Assembly (NCBI RefSeq): GCF_000472865.1
Contig: NZ_AXAP01000012.1
Coordinates: forward strand, 1 to 64,000
Source of the DNA: Bradyrhizobium elkanii WSM2783
GTDB lineage: Bacteria; Pseudomonadota; Alphaproteobacteria; Rhizobiales; Xanthobacteraceae
DNA length: 64,000 bases
Direction of reading: 5' to 3'
Part shown: positions 20,778 to 29,023 of the stretch, piece by piece
Layout of the letters: every line of letters begins with the position of its first letter
How positions within the stretch are numbered: position 1 is the first letter of the stretch
The notes under the pieces: generated by a model
Told to the model about the DNA's origin: nothing
Database searches by the model: none
The model's input: only the letters and a program-made list of their open reading frames with translations
Program-made: the position numbers and the translations under genes

Positions 20778-22133
20778 TTACGACAATAGCGGCGACCACG
20801 CCGGATCGGACGCGAAGCCCGGCGTCGGCACGCGCAGTTCGTTGCGGCCGGAAACGTCGACGGTGAAGAGCGACGGTCCCTGGCCGGGATCGCGGAAGAA
20901 CATCACGACGCGCCCGTTCGGCGCAAAAGTCGGCCCCTCATTGTGATAGCCCGAGGTCAGGATCCGCTCGCCCGAGCCATCGGGCTTCATGATGCCGATT
21001 GCGAACTGGCCGCCGCCCTGCTTGGTGAAGGCGATGTAGTCGCCGCGCGGCGACCACACCGGCGTCGAGTAGCTGCCGTCTCCAAAGGAGATGCGCTGCG
21101 CCTGCCCGCCGTTTGCGGCCATCACATAGATCTGCGGCTTGCCACCACGATCGGACTCGAAGCAGAGGCGCGTTCCGTCGGGTGCAAAGGACGGCGAAGT
21201 GTCGATCGCCGGGGTGTCGGTCAGCCGCGTCATCGATTTCGAACGCAGGTCCATCACAAACAGGTTCGAGTTGCCGCCCTGCTGCAGGCTCATGATGATG
21301 CGCTGGCCGTCCGGCGAGAACCGCGGCGAGAACGACATGCCCGGGAAATTGCCGACGATCTCGCGCTGGCCGGTCTCGATGTTGAGCAGATAGACGCGCG
21401 GATCGCCCTGGCCGAACTCCATATAGGTGATTTCCTGGGTCGACGGCGAGAAGCGCGGGGTCAGCACCAGGTCCGAGCCGCGCGTCAGGTAGCGCACATT
21501 GGCGCCGTCCTGGTCCATCAGCGCGAGCCGCTTGACGCGGCGCTCCTTCGATCCGGTCTCGTCGACGAAGACGATACGGGTATCGAAATAGCCCTTCTCG
21601 CCGGTCAGCCGTTCATAGATCTGGTCGGAGATGATGTGCGCGATGCGCCGCCAATATTCGGCCGAGGTGTCGTATTGCTGGCCGGCGAGCTGCTGGCCGG
21701 TATTGACGTCCCAGAGGCGGAATTCCGCCTTCACGCGCCCGTTGTTCTGCCGGGTCATGCGTCCGGTGACCAGCGCCTGCGCGTTGACCGACTTCCAGTT
21801 CTGGAAGTTCGGCGCGGCGTCGATATTGATGTTCTTCTCCAGGTAGGCGGCCTGGTCGATCGGCGCGAACAGACCGCTTCGCTTGAGATTGTTGGTGATG
21901 ACCTGGGTGACGCCGGCACCGACCTCGGTATCGCCGGGGGTACCGGCCGTGAAATTCGGGATCGCGATCGGCAGCGGCGCGAACTCGCCGTCGGGAATCT
22001 GCACGCGCTTCGGCCCTTGCGCGAATGCGCCACGCGGTGCGGCGGCAATGGTGCCGAGCGCGGCCATGCTGGAAATGATCTGGCGGCGGCTCGGGCGGAA
22101 AAACGTCTCAAACGATTTGTTCTGATTGGTCAT
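20778..22133 (-). CDS. tolB: Tol-Pal system beta-propeller protein TolB
   Basis: TolB (451 residues) is a periplasmic protein that binds Pal and mediates its mobilisation by TolA. The N-terminus has a twin-arginine-like signal ([13 protein letters not shown]) ending at GAFAQ. A TolB N-domain follows, then six WD40-like repeats visible as recurring D-G blocks: [50 protein letters not shown] and [14 protein letters not shown]. The length is normal. It lies 44 bases after tolA and closes the tolQRAB run. pal, which usually follows directly, is 3.7 kb away. Confidence 0.96.
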   Translation of the reverse strand: MTNQNKSFETFFRPSRRQIISSMAALGTIAAAPRGAFAQGPKRVQIPDGEFAPLPIAIPNFTAGTPGDTEVGAGVTQVITNNLKRSGLFAPIDQAAYLEKNINIDAAPNFQNWKSVNAQALVTGRMTRQNNGRVKAEFRLWDVNTGQQLAGQQYDTSAEYWRRIAHIISDQIYERLTGEKGYFDTRIVFVDETGSKERRVKRLALMDQDGANVRYLTRGSDLVLTPRFSPSTQEITYMEFGQGDPRVYLLNIETGQREIVGNFPGMSFSPRFSPDGQRIIMSLQQGGNSNLFVMDLRSKSMTRLTDTPAIDTSPSFAPDGTRLCFESDRGGKPQIYVMAANGGQAQRISFGDGSYSTPVWSPRGDYIAFTKQGGGQFAIGIMKPDGSGERILTSGYHNEGPTFAPNGRVVMFFRDPGQGPSLFTVDVSGRNELRVPTPGFASDPAWSPLLS

Positions 22134-22177
22134 CGTTGGCGAACTTTGCTTTATGGGACCTCAAGCGCACATCGCGC

Positions 22178-23188
22178 TCAGGTCTTTCGTTCGGTGAACA
22201 CGGGCGAAAAATATTTCCATTCGTCGAAGAAGGCCGCCGGCAGATTGTACGGCTGGCATTCGATGATCGCGCGCAACGCGCTCTCCTGATAGACGCGCAA
22301 ATAAGGCGTCGCTGCCGTGCCTTCCGGCACCGGCATGCCCTCGAGCGTGCCGTCGCGCTTCAGGCGGATCACGAAGGCCGCTTCCGTCTGCTGCGCCTCG
22401 ATGCCGCCATAGGGCTTCTTCCAGCAGCGCTCGACCTGGCTCTTGAACATCGCGCCCCAGGTCGCCGAGTTGTCGGCGGCCTTGCCATGGGAAAGGCCGA
22501 GCGCTGCGTTGGAATTGAGGGTGTCGCCCGCCGCCGCCTGGCGCGTCGGATCGCGCTTGTCGAGCAGGGCTGCGATCTTCGACTGGTCGAACACGCGCTC
22601 CTTCAGCTTCTGCTCCGGCGGCGGCTTGGCAGCCTGCTGTTGCGGCTTCGGCGGCGGCTTCTTCTCTTCCTTCTTGATCGCCTCGGCAATCGGATCGGGC
22701 TTCACGGGGTCCGGCTTCTTCTCGGCCTGCTTCGGCTCCGGCTTCGGCTCTTCCTTCTTCGCCTCTTCCTTTTTCGGCTCTTCCTTGGGCTTGGTCTCTG
22801 CAACCGGCTTCGGCGGGTCGGGCTTCTTTTCGACCGGCTTCTCTTCCACCTTCGGGGTCGGCGGCGGGGCGGTGTCGGTGACGATGGGCGGCTTCTTGTC
22901 CTCGATCTTGCCGACGGCGTCGTCGACCGGCTTGGCCTCGGCGACCTTCTCGACGAGCGGCTTCGGATTTTCCTTCTTGCCGGTCCTCTGGCCGGCCATC
23001 ACATGGGCAAGCTGGTCGGACGAGATGACGTCGACAGCGACGGTCTCCTCGTCCGGCAGGACATAGGCCTTGGACGAAAACGATACGAGGCCCCATCCCA
23101 GCACGAGCACGTGCAGGGCGATCGATGCCACCAGTGTCTTGTCGACCTTGACCTTCAATTTTCCCTGCAACTTACCCTGCTCTGCCAC
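22178..23188 (-). CDS. tolA: Cell envelope integrity protein TolA
   Basis: TolA (336 residues) links the inner-membrane TolQR motor to TolB-Pal. One membrane anchor lies near residues 17-40 (LVASIALHVLVLGWGLVSF). A long Lys/Glu/Pro-rich rod follows (about 75-200, many KKEEPKPEPK-like units), and a globular C-terminal domain contains VERCWKKPYGG and FVIRLKRDGTLEGMP. The start is a GTG at 23188, 11 bases after the tolR stop. The low-complexity rod produces long spurious frames on the other strand. Confidence 0.93.
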   Translation of the reverse strand: MAEQGKLQGKLKVKVDKTLVASIALHVLVLGWGLVSFSSKAYVLPDEETVAVDVISSDQLAHVMAGQRTGKKENPKPLVEKVAEAKPVDDAVGKIEDKKPPIVTDTAPPPTPKVEEKPVEKKPDPPKPVAETKPKEEPKKEEAKKEEPKPEPKQAEKKPDPVKPDPIAEAIKKEEKKPPPKPQQQAAKPPPEQKLKERVFDQSKIAALLDKRDPTRQAAAGDTLNSNAALGLSHGKAADNSATWGAMFKSQVERCWKKPYGGIEAQQTEAAFVIRLKRDGTLEGMPVPEGTAATPYLRVYQESALRAIIECQPYNLPAAFFDEWKYFSPVFTERKT

Positions 23189-23199
23189 AGCTTAAGATC

Positions 23200-23673
23200 T
23201 CAAGATCCCCCCTCCGGGATGATGACGATGTTGGCCTTGAAGCCGGCGGTGCGAATCTGGCCCAGGAGCTTCATCATATCCGTGTAACAGACGTCCTTGT
23301 CCCCGCGCAGATATACCACGGCATCGTTATCCGACCGGGTCTCCCGGATAGCCTTGATTTTGGGCAAGAGGTCGGCAGCCGAGATTGGGGCGTCCCCGAG
23401 ATAGAGTTCCACGTTCGAATTGCAACTCCCGCCGGTGCGCTTGACCGACAGCGTCAAGGGCGGGGTGTTCTGGGCAATCGACTTGCCGCCGCTCGCGATC
23501 GGCAGGTCGATGTCGATATTCGACGTCATCAAGGGCGCTGCGACCATGAAGATGATGAGCAGCACCAGCATCACGTCGACCATCGGCGTGACGTTGATTT
23601 CCGCCATCACGGCGGCGCGGCGCCGGCCACGGCGGCCACCGCCACCAGACGAACCGGCCATGCTCATCGCCAT
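23200..23673 (-). CDS. tolR: TolR/ExbD biopolymer transport protein
   Basis: TolR (157 residues) is the small stator partner of TolQ. A Gly/Arg-rich N-terminus precedes AEINVTPMVDVMLVLLIIFM, the single membrane helix with the essential Asp (VDVMLVLL). The periplasmic domain contains VYLRGDKDVCYTDMMKLLGQ. It lies between tolQ and tolA with small gaps. Several Met codons near the start leave its exact first residue open (23673 or the next Met codons). Confidence 0.95.
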   Translation of the reverse strand: MAMSMAGSSGGGGRRGRRRAAVMAEINVTPMVDVMLVLLIIFMVAAPLMTSNIDIDLPIASGGKSIAQNTPPLTLSVKRTGGSCNSNVELYLGDAPISAADLLPKIKAIRETRSDNDAVVYLRGDKDVCYTDMMKLLGQIRTAGFKANIVIIPEGGS

Positions 23674-23714
23674 GGCCTAAAACCCACCGCTTGCGTTCAT
23701 CACTTGCTGCCTCA

Positions 23715-24428
23715 TCAGGCCCGTTCGTCGATCTGGCGCGACAGAATCGCGGAGAACTCGTCGGCAAAGCCTTCCAGGCGCTGGGCCTGCCGGTTCACCT
23801 CGGAAATGAACTTATTGTAGAAAATAGTCGCCGGAATTGCGGCGATCAGGCCGATTGCGGTCGCAAACAGCGCCTCCGCGATTCCGGGCGCCACCACCGC
23901 CAGCGAGGTATTCTTTGATGCCGCGATCGACTGGAAGCTCGACATGATGCCCCAGACGGTGCCGAACAGGCCGACGAAGGGGCCGGCCGAGCCGACGGTC
24001 GCGAGCACCAGCAGCCGCCGTTCCAGCCGCTCGACCTCGCGCGCGATCGACACGTTCATGACCTTCTCGATCCGCATCTGAAGGCCGCCAAAGGAGCGCG
24101 AATGGCTCTCGAAGGACCGCTTCCATTCGCGCATCGCCGCCACGAAACAGGCCGCCATCGACTGGGTCGGCTTGGCCGACAGCGTGCGATAGAGTTCCTC
24201 GATCGACTGCCCCGACCAGAACGCCTGCTCGAACCGGTCCATCGCGCGGCGGGTGCGCGAATACAGGAAGATCTTGTCGATCGCGATCGCCCAGACCCAG
24301 ACCGAGCAGGCGAGCAACCCGAGCATGACCGCCTTCACGACCCAGTGGGCCTGCAGGAACAGCGCGATCAGCGACACGTCGCTCGAGGCCATGGGCAGCG
24401 CTGCCTGCGCCACGTCGGCGGGATTCAT
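23715..24428 (-). CDS. tolQ: TolQ proton channel subunit
   Basis: TolQ (237 residues from the ATG at 24428) is a MotA/ExbB-family inner-membrane protein that uses the proton gradient to energise TolA. A first membrane segment lies around HWVVKAVMLGLLACSVWVWA. The MotA/TolQ core has LVLATVGSAGPFVGLFGTVW followed by GIAEALFATAIGLIAAIPA, the two conserved channel helices. The ATG at 24428 has AAGGAT upstream; a TTG two codons before is less likely. It is the first gene of tolQRAB. A family H repeat lies just upstream. Confidence 0.96.
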   Translation of the reverse strand: MNPADVAQAALPMASSDVSLIALFLQAHWVVKAVMLGLLACSVWVWAIAIDKIFLYSRTRRAMDRFEQAFWSGQSIEELYRTLSAKPTQSMAACFVAAMREWKRSFESHSRSFGGLQMRIEKVMNVSIAREVERLERRLLVLATVGSAGPFVGLFGTVWGIMSSFQSIAASKNTSLAVVAPGIAEALFATAIGLIAAIPATIFYNKFISEVNRQAQRLEGFADEFSAILSRQIDERA

Positions 24429-24502
24429 CGGCAATATCCTTTCAACGCAAAGATCCTCTGTCCTTCCCGGAGCAAATGGCTGCCGGTCCCGGATTTTCGT
24501 TT

Positions 24503-24550
24503 CGACGCGTTTTCCTCACGCCAACCGGTCTCCACCTCGCTTGAGCCGCC
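24503..24550. repeat. Intergenic repeat, family H (copy 1)
   Basis: GACGCGTTTTCCTCACGCCA then ACCGGTCTCCACCTCGCTTG aligns along its length with 28353-28401 and differs at about ten positions. It lies upstream of tolQ. Confidence 0.7.
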
Positions 24551-24803
24551 CCTCGCAGCCGCGCGCCCAGCGCGGCGGTAAGCGCCAGCCGCGAAAAGCT
24601 TTCATCAGTCGCATGGGAGGGCCGTCCAAGGCCGGGCCCTGCTTCCTCCGCCAACATGTCAAAACAAGGGCTGTTCGCGCGTCATTTCCGTCCCTCACCT
24701 GACTCTAACCGTGGTTAATGCGAGGTTACCAAAGTCCGGTTTGGCGGCTGGAAATGCAGGAAATCCGGCCGGTTATGGGAATGGGCGGGTTCCCTGCTGC
24801 TTG

Positions 24804-24910
24804 TTCCTCATCCTGAGGAGCGGCCGTTCGGCCGCGTCTCGAAGGATGAGGCCCCGCCGGTGGCCTCGCCCTTCGAGACGCCTGCTGCGCAGGCTCCTCA
24901 GGGTGAGGAG
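24804..24910. repeat. Intergenic palindromic repeat, family C
   Basis: CCTCATCCTGAGGAG and CGTCTCGAAGGATGAGG at the left are mirrored by CCTTCGAGACG and CTCCTCAGGGTGAGGAG at the right. The inner GGCCGTTCGGCC also pairs. Confidence 0.8.
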
Positions 24911-24929
24911 ATAGGCTGGCTTCAATTGT

Positions 24930-25440
24930 CAAACAGCGAAGGGGATATGAGTCCGTATTCTCGCGACATGAAATGCCCGAGCTTTGCGTTCGTTTCGCCC
25001 TCTCATTGAACAGAGGGCGCAGGGAAAGCCGGGTGCTGGTTGCACCCGTGGGTCCCGTGCAACAAAAAGCACGGGGGTAGGACCACAGGTTCAACCGAAG
25101 CATTCCGGCTTTCCCTGCGCGATGGTTTACGGCTTACTTCGTGCTCTCCTCGGTGACCGGGCTTTCTTGCCACCGTCACCCTTAGGGATGTTTCCATCCC
25201 CCAGGACTTAGCGCCAGCGTCGGGGCGCCAGGACCACACGACTTCGCCGTTCGTGAATGTCACGCTCGTCAGTCGTGACACTCACGTCCACCGCATCTCA
25301 CCGCAACGTTCGTGACGATCGCGACCCGCCCCTCATTCGCGTGAGACGCGCGGAGTTAAATCACTGATTTGCCCGACGGTGGAAGCGGAATGTTTTTCGC
25401 GCGAGGGGTGGACAGGGGAAATCACGTTGATTGGCTTAAG
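24930..25440. repeat. Large structured intergenic element, possible dispersed repeat or RNA
   Basis: Sixteen-base arms GCGCAGGGAAAGCCGG (25017-25032) and CCGGCTTTCCCTGCGC (25105-25120) are perfectly complementary. They enclose two further hairpins: GGGTGC/GCACCC (25031-25047) and CCCGTGC/GCACGGG (25054-25075). A GGGATG/CATCCC hairpin follows near 25187-25201. The outer limits are estimated. From memory, similar sequence words (such as GGCTTACTTCGTGCTCTCC and GATTTGCCCGACGG) recur in intergenic regions of other Bradyrhizobium genomes; this could not be checked. No frame in it looks coding. Confidence 0.55.
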
Positions 25441-25466
25441 GAAAATCGTGCGAACGATATGACGCC

Positions 25467-25620
25467 GTCATGCCCGGGCTTGCCCGTCTTCGCTATCGCT
25501 TCGCCGGACTGACATTAGAGTGCCCGGCGAAGCCTCGGCGTAGCCGGGTCCCGGGCATCCACGTCCTTTGCTTCCGTGCACGGGAGAGACGTGGATGGCC
25601 GGGTCAAGCCCGGCCATGAC
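25467..25620. repeat. Intergenic palindromic repeat, family D
   Basis: GTCATGCCCGGGC ... GGGCATCCACGTC at the left is answered by GACGTGGATGGCCGGG ... CCCGGCCATGAC at the right. A second copy is at 52943-53026. This copy has an extra insert in the left half. Confidence 0.75.
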
Positions 25621-25650
25621 GGAGGAGAGGATTGCGCAATGCGTCCCCTA

Positions 25651-25691
25651 GTCATTCCGAGGCGATGCGACAGCGTCGAGCCCGGAATGAC
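25651..25691. repeat. Intergenic palindromic repeat, family B (short copy)
   Basis: GTCATTCCGAGGCG and GCCCGGAATGAC enclose a short centre. It is the smallest of four family B copies and lies 70 bases before the tartrate dehydrogenase start. Confidence 0.65.
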
Positions 25692-25760
25692 TAAGAAGCT
25701 TGGCGCGTGCGAGAGGGTGGGTTACGCATCCGACAAATCATACCCAGGGAGAGACTCCTC

Positions 25761-26834
25761 ATGCGCACCCATTCCATCGCCGCCATTCCTGCCGACGGTA
25801 TCGGCCCCGAGGTGATCTCGTCGGGCATTCGTGTCCTGGAGGCGCTGGCGAAACGATCCGGCGATGTTGCCTTCCAGTTCAAGACGTTCGACTGGGGCTC
25901 GGACTATTACAAGAAGCACGGCGTCATGATGCCGGCGGACGGGCTCAATGAGTTGAAGAAGTTCGATGCGATCTATTTTGGCGCAGTCGGCGCGCCGGAT
26001 GTGCCCGACCACATCACGCTGTGGGGACTGCGGCTGCCGATCTGCCAGGGTTTTGACCAATACGCCAATGTAAGGCCGACCAAGATTCTGCCCGGCGTCG
26101 CCTCACCACTGCGCAATGTCGGCGTCGGCGATCTCGACTGGGTGATCGTGCGCGAGAATTCGGAAGGCGAATATGCCGGCGCCGGCGGACGCGCGCATAA
26201 GGGCCTGCCCGAGGAAGTCGGCACCGAAGTTGCGATCTTCACCCGCGTCGGCGTCACGCGCATCATGCGCTATGCGTTTCGGCTCGCGCAGTCGCGACCA
26301 CGGAAGTTTCTCACCGTGGTGACGAAATCGAACGCGCAGCGGCACGGCATGGTGATGTGGGACGAGATCGCTGCCGAAGTGGCAGAGCAATTCCCCGATG
26401 TCACCTGGGACAAGATGCTGGTCGACGCCATGACGGTGCGCATGACGCTGAACCCGAAAAGCCTCGACACCATCGTCGCGACCAATCTGCACGCCGATAT
26501 CCTGTCCGATCTCGCAGGCGCGCTCGCCGGCAGCCTCGGCGTCGCGCCAACAGGCAATATCGATCCCGAGCGCCGCTTCCCCTCGATGTTCGAGCCGATC
26601 CACGGCTCGGCCTTCGACATTACCGGCAAGGGCATCGCCAACCCGGTCGCGACCTTCTGGACCGGCGCGCAGATGCTGGAGCATCTCGGCGAGAAGGACG
26701 CGGCCATGCGTCTGATGGCGGCGGTGGAACGCGTCTGCGCCGCCGGCGTGCTGACGCCGGATGTCGGCGGCAAAGCGACGACGAAAGAGGTGACGGACGC
26801 CGTGATCGACGCGATTCACGGCACGAATGTGTGA
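25761..26834 (+). CDS. Tartrate dehydrogenase / D-malate dehydrogenase (decarboxylating)
   Basis: This 357-residue enzyme belongs to the NAD-dependent beta-decarboxylating dehydrogenases and is closest to the TtuC/DmlA group acting on tartrate or D-malate. It opens SIAAIPADGIGPEV, has VRENSEGEYAGAGGR, FLTVVTKSNAQRHGMVMWDE, and the metal and substrate site VDAMTVRMTLNPKSLDTIV, then NLHADILSDLAGALAGSLG. The absence of the leuB or icd specificity patterns and the DWGSDYYKKHG stretch favour the tartrate/malate subgroup, but the exact substrate is not proven. The start ATG 25761 has GGGAGA upstream. It stands alone between a repeat-rich gap and a convergent transporter gene. Confidence 0.88.
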   Translation: MRTHSIAAIPADGIGPEVISSGIRVLEALAKRSGDVAFQFKTFDWGSDYYKKHGVMMPADGLNELKKFDAIYFGAVGAPDVPDHITLWGLRLPICQGFDQYANVRPTKILPGVASPLRNVGVGDLDWVIVRENSEGEYAGAGGRAHKGLPEEVGTEVAIFTRVGVTRIMRYAFRLAQSRPRKFLTVVTKSNAQRHGMVMWDEIAAEVAEQFPDVTWDKMLVDAMTVRMTLNPKSLDTIVATNLHADILSDLAGALAGSLGVAPTGNIDPERRFPSMFEPIHGSAFDITGKGIANPVATFWTGAQMLEHLGEKDAAMRLMAAVERVCAAGVLTPDVGGKATTKEVTDAVIDAIHGTNV

Positions 26835-26902
26835 GGCGGTGTCTTCACCTTTCCCTATGGGAGAGGTGAAGTGCGGCCCGCCTGCGAAAGCAGATGGCAC
26901 CT

Positions 26903-27874
26903 CTACCGCCACTTCGTCAGCCTGCCCATGATCGGCTTGAGTAGTTGCGGCGCAAGATAGATCGGGAATTGCGATAGCGCGAAATAGAGCCATGTCAGGC
27001 CTGGCAGCAGGCCATCGGTGGCGGCGACCATCAGGCCCATGTTCCGCTGCGACACCATCAAGGCCAAGGAAAGCGCGCGCTCCATGCCGAAGCGGCGAAA
27101 CACCAGCATGGTGCCGGCGAGCAGCGCAAAGAACACCGCAAAGGCAAGCAGCGTCAGCCCCAGCGCCTGCAGCGGTTCATGCCAGAAGCTCGGCGCGACC
27201 GGGCCCATGACCGCGCACACGAACACCAGGAGGATCAGGATGTTCAGGCCATCGATCGGCGCCTTGTGGCGCTCGATGGCGGCAAGCCCGAACAACCATC
27301 GGATGATCGCGGCGACCGCGAGCGCGCCGGCCAGGATCAGGAACAGTTTTGCCCCGAGAGCGACCGGCGACAATGTCAAGGCAGAGCCGAAGAAGAGATA
27401 GGCGAACAGCGGCGCGGTGAGCGGCACCAGCGCGGTGCCGGTCACCAGCGTGATCAGCACCAGCGTGGCGTCCAGCCCCATCAGCGCCGCGAGGGAGGGC
27501 GAAGCCATCATCGGCGAAGCCACCGCCTGCAGCATCAAGCCCAGGAACAGGTCCGGCGAGGCTGTGCCGAGGCCGGCCGCGCGCCAGAAGACGCCGGTCA
27601 TGGCCGGGACCGCCAGCAGCGTCCATGCCGTCGCAGCGAGCACAATCGCAGGCCGGCGCAGATAGAGCCGCAGCGCGGAGATATCCACGCGCATGAACGA
27701 GATGCAGAGCAGGAGAAAGACGGCCTCCGTAACGAAGGGCCGCAAGGCTTCGCCGAGCGGCGGGATCGCGATGCCGATGAACACTAACGCGGCGACGGCG
27801 CGTGTACCCTGGCGGCCAAGCCACGCGAGCGGCCCGACGATGGCAGCAATGATAGCAGTCAAGGCAACAGGCAT
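26903..27874 (-). CDS. Bile acid:sodium symporter-like (BASS) membrane transporter
   Basis: This 323-residue protein is almost entirely hydrophobic, with about nine or ten membrane helices. Features of the BASS fold include paired Pro/Gly-broken helices (LMLQAVASPMMASPSLAAL and ALMVSQRNMGLMVAATDG); the second resembles the conserved crossover helix of these transporters. The first residues after the chosen ATG (27874) form the first helix; it has CAGGAG upstream. The substrate cannot be deduced. It is convergent with the tartrate dehydrogenase gene, so no operon link is shown. Confidence 0.75.
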   Translation of the reverse strand: MPVALTAIIAAIVGPLAWLGRQGTRAVAALVFIGIAIPPLGEALRPFVTEAVFLLLCISFMRVDISALRLYLRRPAIVLAATAWTLLAVPAMTGVFWRAAGLGTASPDLFLGLMLQAVASPMMASPSLAALMGLDATLVLITLVTGTALVPLTAPLFAYLFFGSALTLSPVALGAKLFLILAGALAVAAIIRWLFGLAAIERHKAPIDGLNILILLVFVCAVMGPVAPSFWHEPLQALGLTLLAFAVFFALLAGTMLVFRRFGMERALSLALMVSQRNMGLMVAATDGLLPGLTWLYFALSQFPIYLAPQLLKPIMGRLTKWR

Positions 27875-28090
27875 CGGCGTTCTCCTGATAGAGCCGCAGC
27901 ACGGGGAGACCTGTTGAGACAAGAACACGCGCCCGCCGGACCGCGGCGGCACTCGTTCATGTTTTGCAGATGAGACAAGACGACGTGCCGCTCCTTAAAA
28001 GGAGCGCCACCAGCGCGACGCAGTGAAGGTCAGGCAATCGTCCATGGGTCTTGATTGGCATCGTGCGACGCCATTGGCAAGAGGCACAGT

Positions 28091-28212
28091 GTCGTCCTGG
28101 CGAAAGCCAGGACCCATAACCACAAGCGGTTGTTGTGGCGCGTGCAAGTGGTTGCAGCGGAGCACACTCCAAACACTTGTGGTTATGGGTCCCGGCTCAA
28201 GGCCGGGACGAC
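28091..28212. repeat. Intergenic palindromic repeat, family A
   Basis: GTCGTCCTGGCGAAAGCCAG and GGACCCATAACCACAAG pair with CTTGTGGTTATGGGTCC and CGGCTCAAGGCCGGGACGAC. The arms are about 40 bases long, the longest of the family A copies here. Confidence 0.85.
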
Positions 28213-28250
28213 AGCGTCATTGCGGCAGCGGAAGTGTTCAACACGGCCGC

Positions 28251-28291
28251 TTCAAAAACCAAACCGCCCGTCTGCTTTCGCAAACGGGCGG
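28251..28291 (-). terminator. Rho-independent terminator of the DUF2852 gene
   Basis: On the minus strand CCGCCCGT (28291-28284) pairs with ACGGGCGG (28271-28264) over a 12-base loop and is followed by TTTGGTTTTTG. Confidence 0.8.
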
Positions 28292-28352
28292 CTCAGGGCC
28301 ATCAGGTTTTATGGGGGCACATCGCCTGAAGGCTAGCTCTCGATCTTATTCT

Positions 28353-28401
28353 TTGACCCGTTTTCTTCACGCGAACCGGTGCCCACTTCGCTTGAAAACG
28401 C
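28353..28401. repeat. Intergenic repeat, family H (copy 2)
   Basis: GACCCGTTTTCTTCACGCGA then ACCGGTGCCCACTTCGCTTG matches the copy at 24503-24550. It ends a few bases after the DUF2852 stop on the minus strand. Confidence 0.7.
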
Positions 28402-28408
28402 TATGGCT

Positions 28409-28903
28409 TTAGCCCTGCTGCGGCGGGGGCTGGTCGTTCGGCGGAGTCGGACGCTGGCGATGCTGGTTCATGAAGGCGTCGAACTCTTCCTTGTCCTTGG
28501 CGTGGCGCAGACGGCTCAGGAATTCCTTGAATTCCTTCTGCTCCTCTTCGAGACGCTGCAGCGTCTCGGCGCGGTATTCGTCGAAGGCGCGGTTGCCGCT
28601 CGAGGGCGGACCAAAGCCCCAGCCGAAGCCGCGGCGCTCCATGCGGTCGCGCATGCGATCCATCTTGTACTGCATCCGCTCCATCTTGTTCTGCCAGCGA
28701 TCCTGATCGTGGTGACTCCAGCAACCCATTCTTCTGCTCCCGAGTGTGAAAAAGAGGAGGGCGAGCCCGATCGGCCACCAAATGATGAAGCCGAGAATGG
28801 TCACGGCAATCCAGCCGGGGTGCCACGGGCTTTCGAACATGCGTGGGCGGTAGGGTTCTTCCACAGGGCCGCGCCATCGATTGACATCTGCGGTGTAGGC
28901 CAT
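28409..28903 (-). CDS. DUF2852 family membrane protein
   Basis: This 164-residue protein matches DUF2852. The N-terminus contains PWHPGWIAVTILGFIIWWPI, a membrane helix continuing into GLALLFFTLGSRRMGCW. Next comes a Met/Arg-rich amphipathic stretch (MERMQYKMDRMRDRMERRG) and then FDEYRAETLQRLEEEQKEF, a likely coiled coil. The tail is Pro/Gln-rich. The ATG at 28903 has AAGGGAA upstream. A 19-bp palindrome in its promoter region (28938-28956) matches one at the start of the neighbouring tetR gene, so the gene is probably a direct target of that repressor. Function unknown. Confidence 0.85.
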   Translation of the reverse strand: MAYTADVNRWRGPVEEPYRPRMFESPWHPGWIAVTILGFIIWWPIGLALLFFTLGSRRMGCWSHHDQDRWQNKMERMQYKMDRMRDRMERRGFGWGFGPPSSGNRAFDEYRAETLQRLEEEQKEFKEFLSRLRHAKDKEEFDAFMNQHRQRPTPPNDQPPPQQG

Positions 28904-28937
28904 TTCCCTTCTCCATCACGGCATCACGCCGTTGTGA

Positions 28938-28956
28938 ATGTAAATAACATTTACAT
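28938..28956. promoter_or_regulatory. Probable TetR operator upstream of the DUF2852 gene
   Basis: ATGTAAATAACATTTACAT is a perfect palindrome (8-bp arms, 3-base centre), 35 bases upstream of the DUF2852 ATG. The same layout with small changes (ATGTGAAAAGCTCTTACAT) lies at 29718-29736 over the tetR start. Confidence 0.65.
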
Positions 28957-29023
28957 ACTTGGCCGATCCATTCCGAAAGTCAAGCCGACCCCACGGGGGT
29001 GCGACAAAATTATTTCGGCAATT

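Larger units (their letters stand above)
24429..25760. other. 1.3-kb intergenic region between tolQ and the tartrate dehydrogenase gene
   Basis: No credible gene is seen. The region contains a family H repeat, a family C repeat, a large structured repeat (24930-25440), and copies of families D and B, listed separately. The short open frames here follow the repeats and lack Shine-Dalgarno sites. Confidence 0.7.
27875..28408. other. Intergenic region with repeats and a terminator
   Basis: This 534-base gap holds a family A repeat (28091-28212), the terminator of the DUF2852 gene and a family H repeat. No coding frame is convincing. Confidence 0.7.

Noticed and set aside
20943..22289. 448-residue frame on the plus strand
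   Set aside because: Antisense of tolB running past its start; low-complexity His/Arg/Asp content.
22161..23096. 311-residue minus-strand frame rich in Gly, Arg and Glu
   Set aside because: Frame-shifted reading of the Lys/Glu/Pro repeats in tolA.
24726..25281. Possible small proteins or a tmRNA in the tolQ-tartrate dehydrogenase gap
   Set aside because: The frames only trace the palindromic repeats. No tRNA-like acceptor end or tag reading frame of ssrA could be identified.
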